Part shown: positions 47,009 through 60,093 of the stretch, in pieces
How the letters are laid out: every line of letters begins with the position of its first letter
Numbering within the stretch: position 1 is the first letter of the stretch
From: Henricia sp. BOLD:AAB3569
Taxonomy: Eukaryota; Echinodermata; Asteroidea; Spinulosida; Echinasteridae
DNA length: 64,000 nt
Direction of reading: 5' to 3'
NCBI GenBank assembly: GCA_037783545.1
Contig: JBBELK010001198.1
Location: forward strand, 310,001 to 374,000
The notes under the pieces: model-generated
What the model saw: the letters and a program-made list of their open reading frames with translations, nothing else
Told to the model about the DNA's origin: nothing
Databases searched by the model: none
Made by a program: the position numbers and the translations under genes

Positions 47009-49683
47009 TTGACAGACTTTCGCCGGGAAATGGCAGAGAAATTTCAAAGTTTAGAAAAAACTCGGTTGAGGCTTCCTGACTGCTCTCACGCAAACCGTGG
47101 CTGTCTGTACACACCTCTTTGGGGTACTCCTGAGTTGTGCGCATGCTCAGTCATTCGGACTGTCGTTAACGCACCGCAGTTTGGCTCGGCAATTTGGTCA
47201 AAGTGTGGTCCAAACGTCGGCAAATTTGGAGGTCGAAAAATGTTCCGACGAACTTCAAATTTTGCATGCCCTAAACTCTCTATATTGCGCACTTGTCATA
47301 ACAAATTGACAGACTTTCGCCGGGAAATGGCAGAGAAATTTCAAAGTTTAGAAAAAACTGGGTTGAGGCTTCCTGACTGCTCTCGCGCAAACCGTGGCTG
47401 TCTGTACACACCTCTTTGGGGTACTCCTGAGTTGTGCGCATGCTCAGTCACTCGGACTGTCGTTAACGCACCGCAGTTTGGCTCGGCAATTTGGTCAAAG
47501 TGTGGTCCAAACGTCGGCAAATTTGGAGGTCGAAAAATGTTCCGACGAACTTCAAATTTTGCATGCCCTAAACTCTCTATATTGCGCACTTGTCATAAAA
47601 AATTGACAGACTTTCGCCGGGAAATGGCAGAGAAATTTCAAAGTTTAGAAAAAACTCGGTTGAGGCTTCCTGACTGCTCTCACGCAAACCGTGGCTGTCT
47701 GTACACACCTCTTTGGGGTACTCCTGAGTTGTGCGCATGCTCAGTCATTCGGACTGTCGTTAACGCACCGCAGTTTGGCTCGGCAATTTGGTCAAAGTGT
47801 GGTCCAAACGTCGACAAATTTGGAGGTCGAAAAATGTTCCGACGAACTTCAAATTTTGCATGCCCTAAACTCTCTATATTGCGCACTTGTCATAAAAAAT
47901 TGACAGACTTTCGCCGGGAAATGGCAGAGAAATTTCAAAGTTTAGAAAAAACTGGGTTGAGGCTTCCTGACTGCTCTCGCGCAAACCGTGGCTGTCTGTA
48001 CACACCTCTTTGGGGTACTCCTGAGTTGTGCGCATGCTCAGTCACTCGGACTGTCGTTAACGCACCGCAGTTTGGCTCGGCAATTTGGTCAAAGTGTGGT
48101 CCAAACGTCGGCAAATTTGGAGGTCGAAAAATGTTCCGACGAACTTCAAATTTTGCATGCCCTAAACTCTCTATATTGCGCACTTGTCATAAAAAATTGA
48201 CAGACTATCGCCGGGAAATGGCAGAGAAATTTCAAAGTTTAGAAAAAAACTCGGTTGAGGCTTCCTGACTGCTCTCACGCAAACCGTGGCTGTCTGTACA
48301 CACCTCTTTGGGGTACTCCTGAGTTGTGCGCATGCTCAGTCATTCGGACTGTCGTTAACGCACCGCAGTTTGGCTCGGCAATTTGGTCAAAGTGTGGTCC
48401 AAACGTCGGCAAATTTGGAGGTCGAAAAATGTTCCAACGAACTTCAAATTGTGCATGCCCTAAACTCTCTATATTGCGCACTTGTCATAAAAAAATTGAC
48501 AGACTTTCGCCGGGAAATGGCAGAGAAATTTCAAAGTTTAGAAAAAACTGGGTTGAGGCTTCCTGACTGCTCTCGCGCAAACCGTGGCTGTCTGTACACA
48601 CCTCTTTGGGGTACTCCTGAGTTGTGCGCATGCTCAGTCACTCGGACTGTCGTTAACGCACCGCAGTTTGGCTCGGCAATTTGGTCAAAGTGTGGTCCAA
48701 ACGTCGGCAAATTTGGAGGTCGAAAAATGTTCCGACGAACTTCAAATTTTGCATGCCCTAAACTCTCTATATTGCGCACTTGTCATAAAAAATTGACAGA
48801 CTTTCGCCGGGAAATGGCAGAGAAATTTCAAAGTTTAGAAAAAACTCGGTTGAGGCTTCCTGACTGCTCTCACGCAAACCGTGGCTGTCTGTACACACCT
48901 CTTTGGGGTACTCCTGAGTTGTGCGCATGCTCAGTCATTCGGACTGTCGTTAACGCACCGCAGTTTGGCTCGGCAATTTGGTCAAAGTGTGGTCCAAACG
49001 TCGGCAAATTTGGAGGTCGAAAAATGTTCCGACGAACTTCAAATTTTGCATGCCCTAAACTCTCTATATTGCGCACTTGTCATAAAAAATTGACAGACTT
49101 TCGCCGGGAAATGGCAGAGAAATTTCAAAGTTTAGAAAAAACTCGGTTGAGGCTTCCTGACTGCTCTCACGCAAACCGTGGCTGTCTGTACACACCTCTT
49201 TGGGGTACTCCTGAGTTGTGCGCATGCTCAGTCATTCGGACTGTCGTTAACGCACCGCAGTTTGGCTCGGCAATTTGGTCAAAGTGTGGTCCAAACGTCG
49301 GCAAATTTGGAGGTCGAAAAATGTTCCGACGAACTTCAAATTTTGCATGCCCTAAACTCTCTATATTGCGCACTTGTCATAAAAAATTGACAGACTTTCG
49401 CCGGGAAATGGCAGAGAAATTTTAAAGTTTAGAAAAAACTGGGTTGAGGCTTCCTGACTGCTCTCACGCAAACCGTGGCTGTCTGTACACACCTCTTTGG
49501 GGTACTCCTGAGTTGTGCGCATGCTCAGTCATTCGGACTGTCGTTAACGCACCGCAGTTTAGCTCGGCAATTTGGTCAAAGTGTGGTCCAAACGTCGGCA
49601 AATTTGGAGGTCGAAAACTGTTCCGACGAACTTCAAATTTTGCATGCCCTAAACTCTCTATATTGCGCACTTGTCATAAAAAA
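47009..49683 (+). repeat. 9-mer higher-order repeat, copy 2 (2,675 bp)
   Basis: Direct tandem copy of 44,334-47,008. GACTATCGCC, AAATTTTAAAG, and A175 with GAAAACTG recur at the exact offset. Copy-specific differences are GTCGACAAATT (about 47,811), TTCCAACG with TTGTGCATG (about 48,433-48,452), and a plain A6 linker where copy 1 has C294. Confidence 0.93.
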
Positions 49684-49979
49684 TTGACAGACTTTCGCCG
49701 GGAAATGGCAGAGAAATTTCAAAGTTTAGAAAAAACTGGGTTGAGGCTTCCTGACTGCTCTCGCGCAAACCGTGGCTGTCTGTACACACCTCTTTGGTGT
49801 ACTCCTGAGTTGTGCGCATGCTCAGTCACTCGGACTGTCGTTAACGCACCGCAGTTTGGCTCGGCAATTTGGTCAAAGTGTGGTCCAAACGTCGGCAAAT
49901 TTGGAGGTCGAAAAATGTTCCGACGAACTTCAAATTTTGCATGCCCTAAACTCTCGATATTGCGCACTTGTCATAAAAA

Positions 49980-52900
49980 ATGACAGATTTTCGCCGGGAA
50001 ATGGCAGATAAAATTCAAAGTTTAGAAAAAACTGGGTTGAGGCTTCCTGACTGCTCTCACGCAAACCTTGGCTGTCTGTACACACCTCTTTGGGGTACTC
50101 CTGAGTTGTGCGCATGCTCAGTCATTCGGACTGTCGTTAACGCACCGCAGTTTGGCTCGGCAATTTGGTCAAAGTGTGGTCCAAACGTCGGCAAATTTGG
50201 AGGTCGAAAAATGTTCCGACGAACTTCAAATTTTGCATGCCCTAAACTCTCTATATTGCGCACTTGTCATAAAAAAATTGACAGACTTTCGCCGGGAAAT
50301 GGCAGAGAAATTTCAAAGTTTAGAAAAAACTGGGTTGAGGCTTCCTGACTGCTCTCACGCAAACCGTGGCTGTCTGTACACACCTCTTTGGGGTACTCCT
50401 GAGTTGTGCGCATGCTCAGTCATTCGGACTGTCGTTAACGCACCGCAGTTTGGCTCGGCAATTTGGTCAAAGTGTGGTCCAAACGTCGGCAAATTTGGAG
50501 GTCGAAAAATGTTCCGACGAACTTCAAATGTTGCATGCCCTAAACTCTCTATATTGCGCACTTGTCATAAAAAATTGACAGACTTTCGCCGGGAAATGGC
50601 AGAGAAATTTCAAAGTTTAGAAAAAACTGGGTTGAGGCTTCCTGACTGCTCTCACGCAAACCGTGGCTGTCTGTACACACCTCTTTGGGGTACTCCTGAG
50701 TTGTGCGCATGCTCAGTCATTCGGACTGTCGTTAACGCACCGCAGTTTGGCTCGGCAATTTGGTCAAAGTGTGGTCCAAACGTCGGCAAATTTGGAGGTC
50801 GAAAAATGTTCCGACGAACTTCAAATTTTGCATGCCCTAAACTCTCTATATTGCGCACTTGTCATAAAAAATTGACAGACTTTCGCCGGGAAATGGCAGA
50901 GAAATTTCAAAGTTTAGAAAAAACTGGGTTGAGGCTTCCTGACTGCTCTCACGCAAACCGTGGCTGTCTGTACACACCTCTCTGGGATACTCCTGAGTTG
51001 TGCGCATGCTCAGTCATTCGGACTGTCGTTAACGCACCGCAGTTTAGCTCGGCAATTTGGTCAAAGTGTGGTCCAAACGTCGGCAAATTTGGAGGTCGAA
51101 AAATGTTTCGACGAACTTCAAATTTTGCATGCCCTAAACTCTCTATATTGCGCACTTGTCATACAAAATTGACAGACTTTCGCCGGGAAATGGCAGAGAA
51201 ATTTCAAAGTTTAGAAAAAACTGGGTTAAGGCTTCCTGACTGCTCTCGCGCAAACCGTGGCTGTCTGTACACACCTCTTTGGGGTACTCCTGAGTTGTGC
51301 GCATGCTCAGTCACTCGGACTGTCGTTAACGCACCGCAGTTTGGCTCGGCAATTTGGTCAAAGTGTGGTCCAAACGTCGGCAAATTTGGAGGTCGAAAAA
51401 TGTTCCGACGAACTTCAAATTTTGCATGCCCTAAACTCTCTATATTGCGCACTTGTCATAACAAATTGACAGACTTTCGCCGGGAAATGGCAGAGAAATT
51501 TCAAAGTTTAGAAAAAACTGGGTTAAGGCTTCCTGACTGCTCTCGCGCAAACCGTGGCTGTCTGTACACACCTCTTTGGGGTACTCCTGAGTTGTGCGCA
51601 TGCTCAGTCATTCGGACTGTCGTTAACGCACCGCAGTTTGGCTCGGCAATTTGGTCAAAGTGTGGTCCAAACGTCGGCAAATTTGGAGGTCGAAAAATGT
51701 TCCGACGAACTTCAAATTTTGCATGCCCTAATAAACTCTCTATATTGCGCACTTGTCATAAAAAATTGACAGACTTTCGCCGGGAAATGGCAGAGAAATT
51801 TCAAAGTTTAGAAAAAACTGGGTTGAGGCTTCCTGACTGCTCTCGCGCAAACCGTGGCTGTCTGTACACACCTCTTTGGGGTACTCCTGAGTTGTGCGCA
51901 TGCTCAGTCATTCGGACTGTCGTTAACGCACCGCAGTTTGGCTCGGCAATTTGGTCAAAGTGTGGTCCAAACGTCGGCAAATTTGGAGGTCGAAAAATGT
52001 TCCGACGAACTTCAAATTTTGCATGCCCTAAACTCTCTATATTGCGCACTTGTCATAAAAAATTGACAGACTTTCGCCAGGAAATGGCAGAGAAATTTCA
52101 AAGTTTAGAAAAAACTGGGTTGAGGCTTCCTGACTGCTCTCACGCAAACCGTGGCTGTCTGTACACACCTCTTTGGGATACTCCTGAGTTGTGCGCATGC
52201 TCAGTCATTCGGACTGTCGTTAACGCACCGCAGTTTGGCTCGGCAATTTGGTCAAAGTGTGGTCCAAACGTCGGCAAATTTGGAGGTCGAAAAATGTTCC
52301 GACGAACTTCAAATTTTGCATGCCCTAAACTCTCTATATTGCGCACTTGTCATAAAAAATTGACAGACTTTCGCCGGGAAATGGCAGAGAAAATTCAAAG
52401 TTTAGAAAAAACTGGGTTGAGGCTTCCTGACTGCTCTCACGCAAACCGTGGCTGTCTGTACACACCTCTTTGGGGTACTCCTGAGTTGTGCGCATGCTCA
52501 GTCATTCGGACTGTCGTTAACGCACCGCAGTTTGGCTCGGCAATTTGGTCAAAGTGTGGTCCAAACGTCGGCAAATTTGGAAGGTCGAAAAATGTTCCGA
52601 CGAACTTCAAATTTTGCATGCCCCTAAACTCTCTATATTGCGCACTTGTCATAAAAAATTGACAGACTTCGCCGGGAAATGGCAGAGAAATTTCAAAGTT
52701 TAGAAAAAACTGGGTTGAGGCTTCCTGACTGCTCTCAAGCAAACCGTGGCTGTCTGTACACACCTCTTTGGGATACTCCTGAGTTGTGCGCATGCTCAGT
52801 CATTCGGACTGTCGTTAACGCACCGCAGTTTAGCTCGGCAATTTGGTCAAAGTGTGGTCCAAACGTCGGCAAATTTGGAGGTCGAAAAATGTTCGACGAA

Positions 52901-53252
52901 CTTCAAATTTTGCATGCCCTAAACTCTCTATATTGCGCACTTGTCATACAAAATTGACAGACTTTCGCCGGGAAATGGCAGAGAAATTTCAAAGTTTAGA
53001 AAAAACTGGGTTAAGGCTTCCTGACTGCTCTCGCGCAAACCGTGGCTTGTCTGTACACACCTCTTTGGGGTACTCCTGAGTTTGTGCGCATGCTCAGTCA
53101 TTCGGACTGTCGTTAACGCACCGCAGTTTGGCTCGGCAATTTGGTCAAAGTGTGGTCCAAACGTCGGCAAATTTGGAGGTCGAAAAATGTTCCGACGAAC
53201 TTCAAATTTTGCATGCCCTAAACTCTCGATATTGCGCACTTGTCATAAAAAA
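49980..53252 (+). repeat. 11-mer higher-order repeat, copy 1 (3,273 bp)
   Basis: Eleven monomers: A80 with a 7-A linker; A80 with CAAATGTTGC; A80; A116 + A175 + C293; A60 + C294 (with C146 here); A60 + TAA; G80 leading into GCCAGGAA; A116; A80; A116 + A175 + C293; A60. It begins after GGCAGATAAAATTC, which also begins copy 2. The last three monomers contain an unusual cluster of single-base indels. Confidence 0.92.
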
Positions 53253-56200
53253 TTGACAGATTTTCGCCGGGAAATGGCAGATAAAATTCAAAGTTTAGAA
53301 AAAACTGGGTTGAGGCTTCCTGACTGCTCTCACGCAAACCGTGGCTGTCTGTACACACCTCTTTGGGGTACTCCTGAGTTGTGCGCATGCTCAGTCATTC
53401 GGACTGTCGTTAACGCACCGCAGTTTGGCTCGGCAATTTGGTCAAAGTGTGGTCCAAACGTCGGCAAATTTGGAGGTCGAAAAATGTTCCGACGAACTTC
53501 AAATTTTGCATGCCCTAAACTCTCTATATTGCGCACTTGTCATAAAAAAATTGACAGACTTTCGCCGGGAAATGGCAGAGAAATTTCAAAGTTTAGAAAA
53601 AACTGGGTTGAGGCTTCCTGACTGCTCTCACGCAAACCGTGGCTGTCTGTACACACCTCTTTGTGGTACTCCTGAGTTGTGCGCATGCTCAGTCATTCGG
53701 ACTGTCGTTAACGCACCGCAGTTTGGCTCGGCAATTTGGTCAAAGTGTGGTCCAAACGTCGGCAAATTTGGAGGTCGAAAAATGTTCCGACGAACTTCAA
53801 ATGTTGCATGCCCTAAACTCTCTATATTGCGCACTTGTCATAAAAAATTGACAGACTTTCGCCGGGAAATGGCAGAGAAATTTCAAAGTTTAGAAAAAAC
53901 TGGGTTGAGGCTTCCTGACTGCTCTCACGCAAACCGTGGCTGTCTGTACACACCTCTTTGGGGTACTCCTGAGTTGTGCGCATGCTCAGTCATTCGGACT
54001 GTCGTTAACGCACCGCAGTTTGGCTCGGCAATTTGGTCAAAGTGTGGTCCAAACGTCGGCAAATTTGGAGGTCGAAAAATGTTCCGACGAACTTCAAATT
54101 TTGCATGCCCTAAACTCTCTATATTGCGCACTTGTCATAAAAAATTGACAGACTTTCGCCTGGAAATGGCAGAGAAATTTCAAAGTTTAGAAAAAACTGG
54201 GTTGAGGCTTCCTGACTGCTCTCACGCAAACCGTGGCTGTCTGTACACACCTCTTTGGGATACTCCTGAGTTGTGCGCATGCTCAGTCATTCGGACTGTC
54301 GTTAACGCACCGCAGTTTAGCTCGGCAATTTGGTCAAAGTGTGGTCCAAACGTCGGCAAATTTGGAGGTCGAAAAATGTTTCGACGAACTTCAAATTTTG
54401 CATGCCCTAAACTCTCTATATTGCGCACTTGTCATACAAAATTGACAGACTTTCGCCGGGAAATGGCAGAGAAATTTCAAAGTTTAGAAAAAACTGGGTT
54501 AAGGCTTCCTGACTGCTCTCGCGCAAACCGTGGCTGTCTGTACACACCTCTTTGGGGTACTCCTGAGTTGTGCGCATGCTCAGTCATTCGGACTGTCGTT
54601 AACGCACCGCAGTTTGGCTCGGCAATTTGGTCAAAGTGTGGTCCAAACGTCGGCAAATTTGGAGGTCGAAAAATGTTCCGACGAACTTCAAATTTTGCAT
54701 GCCCTAAACTCTCTATATTGCGCACTTGTCATAACAAATTGACAGACTTTCGCCGGGAAATGGCAGAGAAATTTCAAAGTTTAGAAAAAACTGGGTTAAG
54801 GCTTCCTGACTGCTCTCGCGCAAACCGTGGCTGTCTGTACACACCTCTTTGGGGTACTCCTGAGTTGTGCGCATGCTCAGTCATTCGGACTGTCGTTAAC
54901 GCACCGCAGTTTGGCTCGGCAATTTGGTCAAAGTGTGGTCCAAACGTCGGCAAATTTGGAGGTCGAAAAATGTTCCGACGAACTTCAAATTTTGCATGCC
55001 CTAATAAACTCTCTATATTGCGCACTTGTCATAAAAAATTGACAGACTTTCGCCGGGAAATGGCAGAGAAATTTCAAAGTTTAGAAAAAACTGGGTTGAG
55101 GCTTCCTGACTGCTCTCGCGCAAACCGTGGCTGTCTGTACACACCTCTTTGGGGTACTCCTGAGTTGTGCGCATGCTCAGTCATTCGGACTGTCGTTAAC
55201 GCACCGCAGTTTGGCTCGGCAATTTGGTCAAAGTGTGGTCCAAACGTCGGCAAATTTGGAGGTCGAAAAATGTTCCGACGAACTTCAAATTTTGCATGCC
55301 CTAAACTCTCTAAATTGCGCACTTGTCATAAAAAATTGACAGACTTTCGCCAGGAAATGGCAGAGAAATTTCAAAGTTTAGAAAAAACTGGGTTGAGGCT
55401 TCCTGACTGCTCTCACGCAAACCGTGGCTGTCTGTACACACCTCTTTGGGATACTCCTGAGTTGTGCGCATGCTCAGTCATTCGGACTGTCGTTAACGCA
55501 CCGCAGTTTGGCTCGGCAATTTGGTCAAAGTGTGGTCCAAACGTCGGCAAATTTGGAGGTCGAAAAATGTTCCGACGAACTTCAAATTTTGCATGCCCTA
55601 AACTCTCTATATTGCGCACTTGTCATAAAAAATTGACAGACTTTCGCCGGGAAATGGCAGAGAAATTTCAAAGTTTAGAAAAAACTGGGTTGAGGCTTCC
55701 TGACTGCTCTCACGCAAACCGTGGCTGTCTGTACACACCTCTTTGGGGTACTCCTGAGTTGTGCGCATGCTCAGTCATTCGGACTGTCGTTAACGCACCG
55801 CAGTTTGGCTCGGCAATTTGGTCAAAGTGTGGTCCAAACGTCGGCAAATTTGGAGGTCGAAAAATGTTCCGACGAACTTCAAATTTTGCATGCCCTAAAC
55901 TCTCTATATTGCGCACTTGTCATAAAAAATTGACAGACTTTCGCCGGGAAATGGCAGAGAAATTTCAAAGTTTAGAAAAAACTGGGTTGAGGCTTCCTGA
56001 CTGCTCTCACGCAAACCGTGGCTGTCTGTACACACCTCTTTGGGATACTCCTGAGTTGTGCGCATGCTCAGTCATTCGGACTGTCGTTAACGCACCGCAG
56101 TTTAGCTCGGCAATTTGGTCAAAGTGTGGTCCAAACGTCGGCAAATTTGGAGGTCGAAAAATGTTTCGACGAACTTCAAATTTTGCATGCCCTAAACTCT

Positions 56201-56523
56201 CTATATTGCGCACTTGTCATACAAAATTGACAGACTTTCGCCGGGAAATGGCAGAGAAATTTCAAAGTTTAGAAAAAACTGGGTTAAGGCTTCCTGACTG
56301 CTCTCGCGCAAACCGTGGCTGTCTGTACACACCTCTTTGGGGTACTCCTGAGTTGTGCGCATGCTCAGTCATTCGGACTGTCGTTAACGCACCGCAGTTT
56401 GGCTCGGCAATTTGGTCAAAGTGTGGTCCAAACGTCGGCAAATTTGGAGGTCGAAAAATGTTCCGACGAACTTCAAATTTTGCATGCCCTAAACTCTCTA
56501 TATTGCGCACTTGTCATAAAAAA
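53253..56523 (+). repeat. 11-mer higher-order repeat, copy 2 (3,271 bp)
   Basis: Repeats all eleven monomer types of 49,980-53,252 in order, at an offset of 3,273 bp for the first nine. The fifth monomer has T146 where copy 1 has C146. Private marks include CTTTGTGGT (about 53,663), GCCTGGAAA (about 54,160) and CTAAATTGCG (about 55,312). The indels of copy 1 are absent. Confidence 0.92.
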
Positions 56524-57417
56524 TTGACAGACTTTCGCCGGGAAATGGCAGAGAAATTTCAAAGTTTAGAAAAAACTGGGTTAAGGCTTCCTGACTGCTC
56601 TCGCGCAAACCGTGGCTGTCTGTACACACCTCTTTGGGGTACTCCTGAGTTGTGCGCATGCTCAGTCATTCGGACTGTCGTTAACGCACCGCAGTTTGGC
56701 TCGGCAATTTGGTCAAAGTGTGGTCCAAACGTCGGCAAATTTGGAGGTCGAAAAATGTTCCGACGAACTTCAAATTTTGCATGCCCTAATAAACTCTCTA
56801 TATTGCGCACTTGTCATAAAAAATTGACAGACTTTCGCCGGGAAATGGCAGAGAAATTTCAAAGTTTAGAAAAAACTGGGTTGAGGCTTCCTGACTGCTC
56901 TCGCGCAAACCGTGGCTGTCTGTACACACCTCTTTGGGGTACTCCTGAGTTGTGCGCATGCTCAGTCATTCGGACTGTCGTTAACGCACCGCAGTTTGGC
57001 TCGGCAATTTGGTCAAAGTGTGGTCCAAACGTCGGCAAATTTGGAGGTCGAAAAATGTTCCGACGAACTTCAAATTTTGCATGCCCTAAACTCTCTATAT
57101 TGCGCACTTGTCATAAAAAATTGACAGACTTTCGCCAGGAAATGGCAGAGAAATTTCAAAGTTTAGAAAAAACTGGGTTGAGGCTTCCTGACTGCTCTCG
57201 CGCAAACCGTGGCTGTCTGTACACACCTCTTTGGGGTACTCCTGAGTTGTGCACATGCTCAGTCATTCGGACTGTCGTTAACGCACCGCAGTTTGGCTCG
57301 GCAATTTGGTCAAAGTGTGGTCCAAACGTCGGCAAATTTGGAGGTCGAAAAATGTTCCGACGAACTTCAAATTTTGCATGCCCTAAACTCTCTATATTGC
57401 GCACTTGTCATAAAAAA
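55930..57417 (+). repeat. 5-mer higher-order repeat, copy 1 (1,488 bp)
   Basis: Order: A116 + A175 + C293; A60; A60 + TAA; G80 leading into GCCAGGAA; G80 + A133. It overlaps the end of the second 11-mer, so it grew out of that unit. Copy 2 follows at an exact offset of 1,488 bp. Confidence 0.92.
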
Positions 57418-58905
57418 TTGACAGACTTTCGCCGGGAAATGGCAGAGAAATTTCAAAGTTTAGAAAAAACTGGGTTGAGGCTTCCTGACTGCTCTCACGC
57501 AAACCGTGGCTGTCTGTACACACCTCTTTGGGATACTCCTGAGTTGTGCGCATGCTCAGTCATTCGGACTGTCGTTAACGCACCGCAGTTTAGCTCGGCA
57601 ATTTGGTCAAAGTGTGGTCCAAACGTCGGCAAATTTGGAGGTCGAAAAATGTTTCGACGAACTTCAAATTTTGCATGCCCTAAACTCTCTATATTGCGCA
57701 CTTGTCATACAAAATTGACAGACTTTCGCCGGGAAATGGCAGAGAAATTTCAAAGTTTAGAAAAAACTGGGTTAAGGCTTCCTGACTGCTCTCGCGCAAA
57801 CCGTGGCTGTCTGTACACACCTCTTTGGGGTACTCCTGAGTTGTGCGCATGCTCAGTCATTCGGACTGTCGTTAACGCACCGCAGTTTGGCTCGGCAATT
57901 TGGTCAAAGTGTGGTCCAAACGTCGGCAAATTTGGAGGTCGAAAAATGTTCCGACGAACTTCAAATTTTGCATGCCCTAAACTCTCTATAATGCGCACTT
58001 GTCATAAAAAATTGACAGACTTTCGCCGGGAAATGGCAGAGAAATTTCAAAGTTTAGAAAAAACTGGGTTAAGGCTTCCTGACTGCTCTCGCGCAAACCG
58101 TGGCTGTCTGTACACACCTCTTTGGGGTACTCCTGAGTTGTGCGCATGCTCAGTCATTCGGACTGTCGTTAACGCACCGCAGTTTGGCTCGGCAATTTGG
58201 TCAAAGTGTGGTCCAAACGTCGGCAAATTTGGAGGTCGAAAAATGTTCCGACGAACTTCAAATTTTGCATGCCCTAATAAACTCTCTATATTGCGCACTT
58301 GTCATACAAAATTGACAGACTTTCGCCGGGAAATGGCAGAGAAATTTCAAAGTTTAGAAAAAACTGGGTTGAGGCTTCCTGACTGCTCTCGCGCAAACCG
58401 TGGCTGTCTGTACACACCTCTTTGGGGTACTCCTGAGTTGTGCGCATGCTCAGTCATTCGGACTGTCGTTAACGCACCGCAGTTTGGCTCGGCAATTTGG
58501 TCAAAGTGTGGTCCAAACGTCGGCAAATTTGGAGGTCGAAAAATGTTCCGACGAACTTCAAATTTTGCATGCCCTAAACTCTCTATATTGCGCACTTGTC
58601 ATAAAAAATTGACAGACTTTTGCCAGGAAATGGCAGAGAAATTTCAAAGTTTAGAAAAAACTGGGTTGAGGCTTCCTGACTGCTCTCGCGCAAACCGTGG
58701 CTGTCTGTACACACCTCTTTGGGGTACTCCTGAGTTGTGCACATGCTCAGTCATTCGGACTGTCGTTAACGCACCGCAGTTTGGCTCGGCAATTTGGTCA
58801 AAGTGTGGTCCAAACGTCGGCAAATTTGGAGGTCGAAAAATGTTCCGACGAACTTCAAATTTTGCATGCCCTAAACTCTCTATATTGCGCACTTGTCATA
58901 AAAAA
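57418..58905 (+). repeat. 5-mer higher-order repeat, copy 2 (1,488 bp)
   Basis: Tandem copy of 55,930-57,417. Differences are CTATAATGCG (about 57,989), C293 in the TAA monomer's linker, and CTTTTGCCAGG near 58,618. Confidence 0.92.
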
Positions 58906-59556
58906 TTGACAGACTTTCGCCGGGAAATGGCAGAGAAATTTCAAAGTTTAGAAAAAACTCGGTTGAGGCTTCCTGACTGCTCTCACGCAAACCGTGGCTG
59001 TCTGTACACACCTCTTTGGGGTACTCCTGAGTTGTGCGCATGCTCAGTCATTCGGACTGTCGTTAACGCACCGCAGTTTGGCTCGGCAATTTGGTCAAAG
59101 TGTGGTCCAAACGTCGGCAAATTTGGAGGTCGAAAAATGTTCCGACGAACTTCAAATTTTGCATGCCCTAAACTCTCTATATTGCGCACTTGTCATAAAA
59201 AATTGACAGACTTTCGCCGGGAAATGGCATAGAAATTTCAAAGTTTAGAAAAAACTGGGTTGAGGCTTCCTGACTGCTCTCGCGCAAACCGTGGCTGTTT
59301 GTACACACCTCTTTGGGGTACTCCTGAGTTGTGCGCATGCTCAGTCACTCGGACTGTCGTTAACGCACCGCAGTTTGGCTCGGCAATTTGGTCAAAGTGT
59401 GGTCCAAACGTCGGCAAATTTGGAGGTCGAAAAATGTTCCGACGAACTTCAAATTTTGCATGCCCTAAACTCTCTATATTGCGCACTTGTCATAAAAAAT
59501 TGACAGACTTTCGCCGGGAAATGGCAGAGAAATTTCAAAGTTTAGAAAAAAATCGG
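58609..59556 (+). repeat. 3-monomer segment, copy 1 of a 9-monomer-spaced duplication
   Basis: Order: G80 + A133; C55/A80; G80/C146 with GGCTGTTTG, then AAAAATCGG. The same marks recur at 61,288-62,235 with an offset of 2,679 bp. A point change GGCATAG near 59,229 puts a stop in the long open frame. Confidence 0.87.
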
Positions 59557-60093
59557 TTGAGGCTTCCTGACTGCTCTCACGCAAACCGTGGCTGTCTGTA
59601 CACACCTCTTTGGGATACTCCTGAGTTGTGCGCATGCTCAGTCATTCGGACTGTCGTTAACGCACCGCAGTTTAGCTCGGCAATTTGGTCAAAGTGTGGT
59701 CCAAACGTCGGCAAATTTGGAGGTCGAAAAATGTTCCGACGAACTTCAAATTTTGCATGCCCTAAACTCTCTATATTGCGCACTTGTCATAAAAAATTGA
59801 CAGACTTTCGCCGGGAAATGGCAGAGAAATTTCAAAGTTTAGAAAAAAATCGGTTGAGGCTTTCTGACTGCTCTCACGCAAACCGTGGCTGTCTGTACAC
59901 ACCTCTTTGGGATACTCCTGAGTTGTGCGCATGCTCAGTCATTCGGACTGTCGTTAACGCACCGCAGTTTAGCTCGGCAATTTGGTCAAAGTGTGGTCCA
60001 AACTTCGGCAAATTTGGAGGTCGAAAAATGTTTCGACGAACTTCAAATTTTGCATGCCCTAAACTCTCTATATTGCGCACTTGTCATAAAAAA

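Larger units (their letters stand above)
53341..59232 (+). other. Longest open frame across monomers (1,963 codons), probably not a gene
   Basis: The frame starts with GTG inside a monomer, enters the stop-free frame through a 7-A linker near 53,547, and ends at a TAG made by the point change GGCATAG. One translated period is 99 residues with about seven cysteines, including short elements LPDCS, RGCLYTP and KCGPN. I know no protein family with this repeat. There is no signal peptide, promoter, intron or unique terminus. Most recurring marks in this frame are non-synonymous (H/R, G/R, I/T, R/P, G/D, G/S), and stops arise independently elsewhere in the array. The open frame is expected because 297 is divisible by 3. 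Confidence 0.15.
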
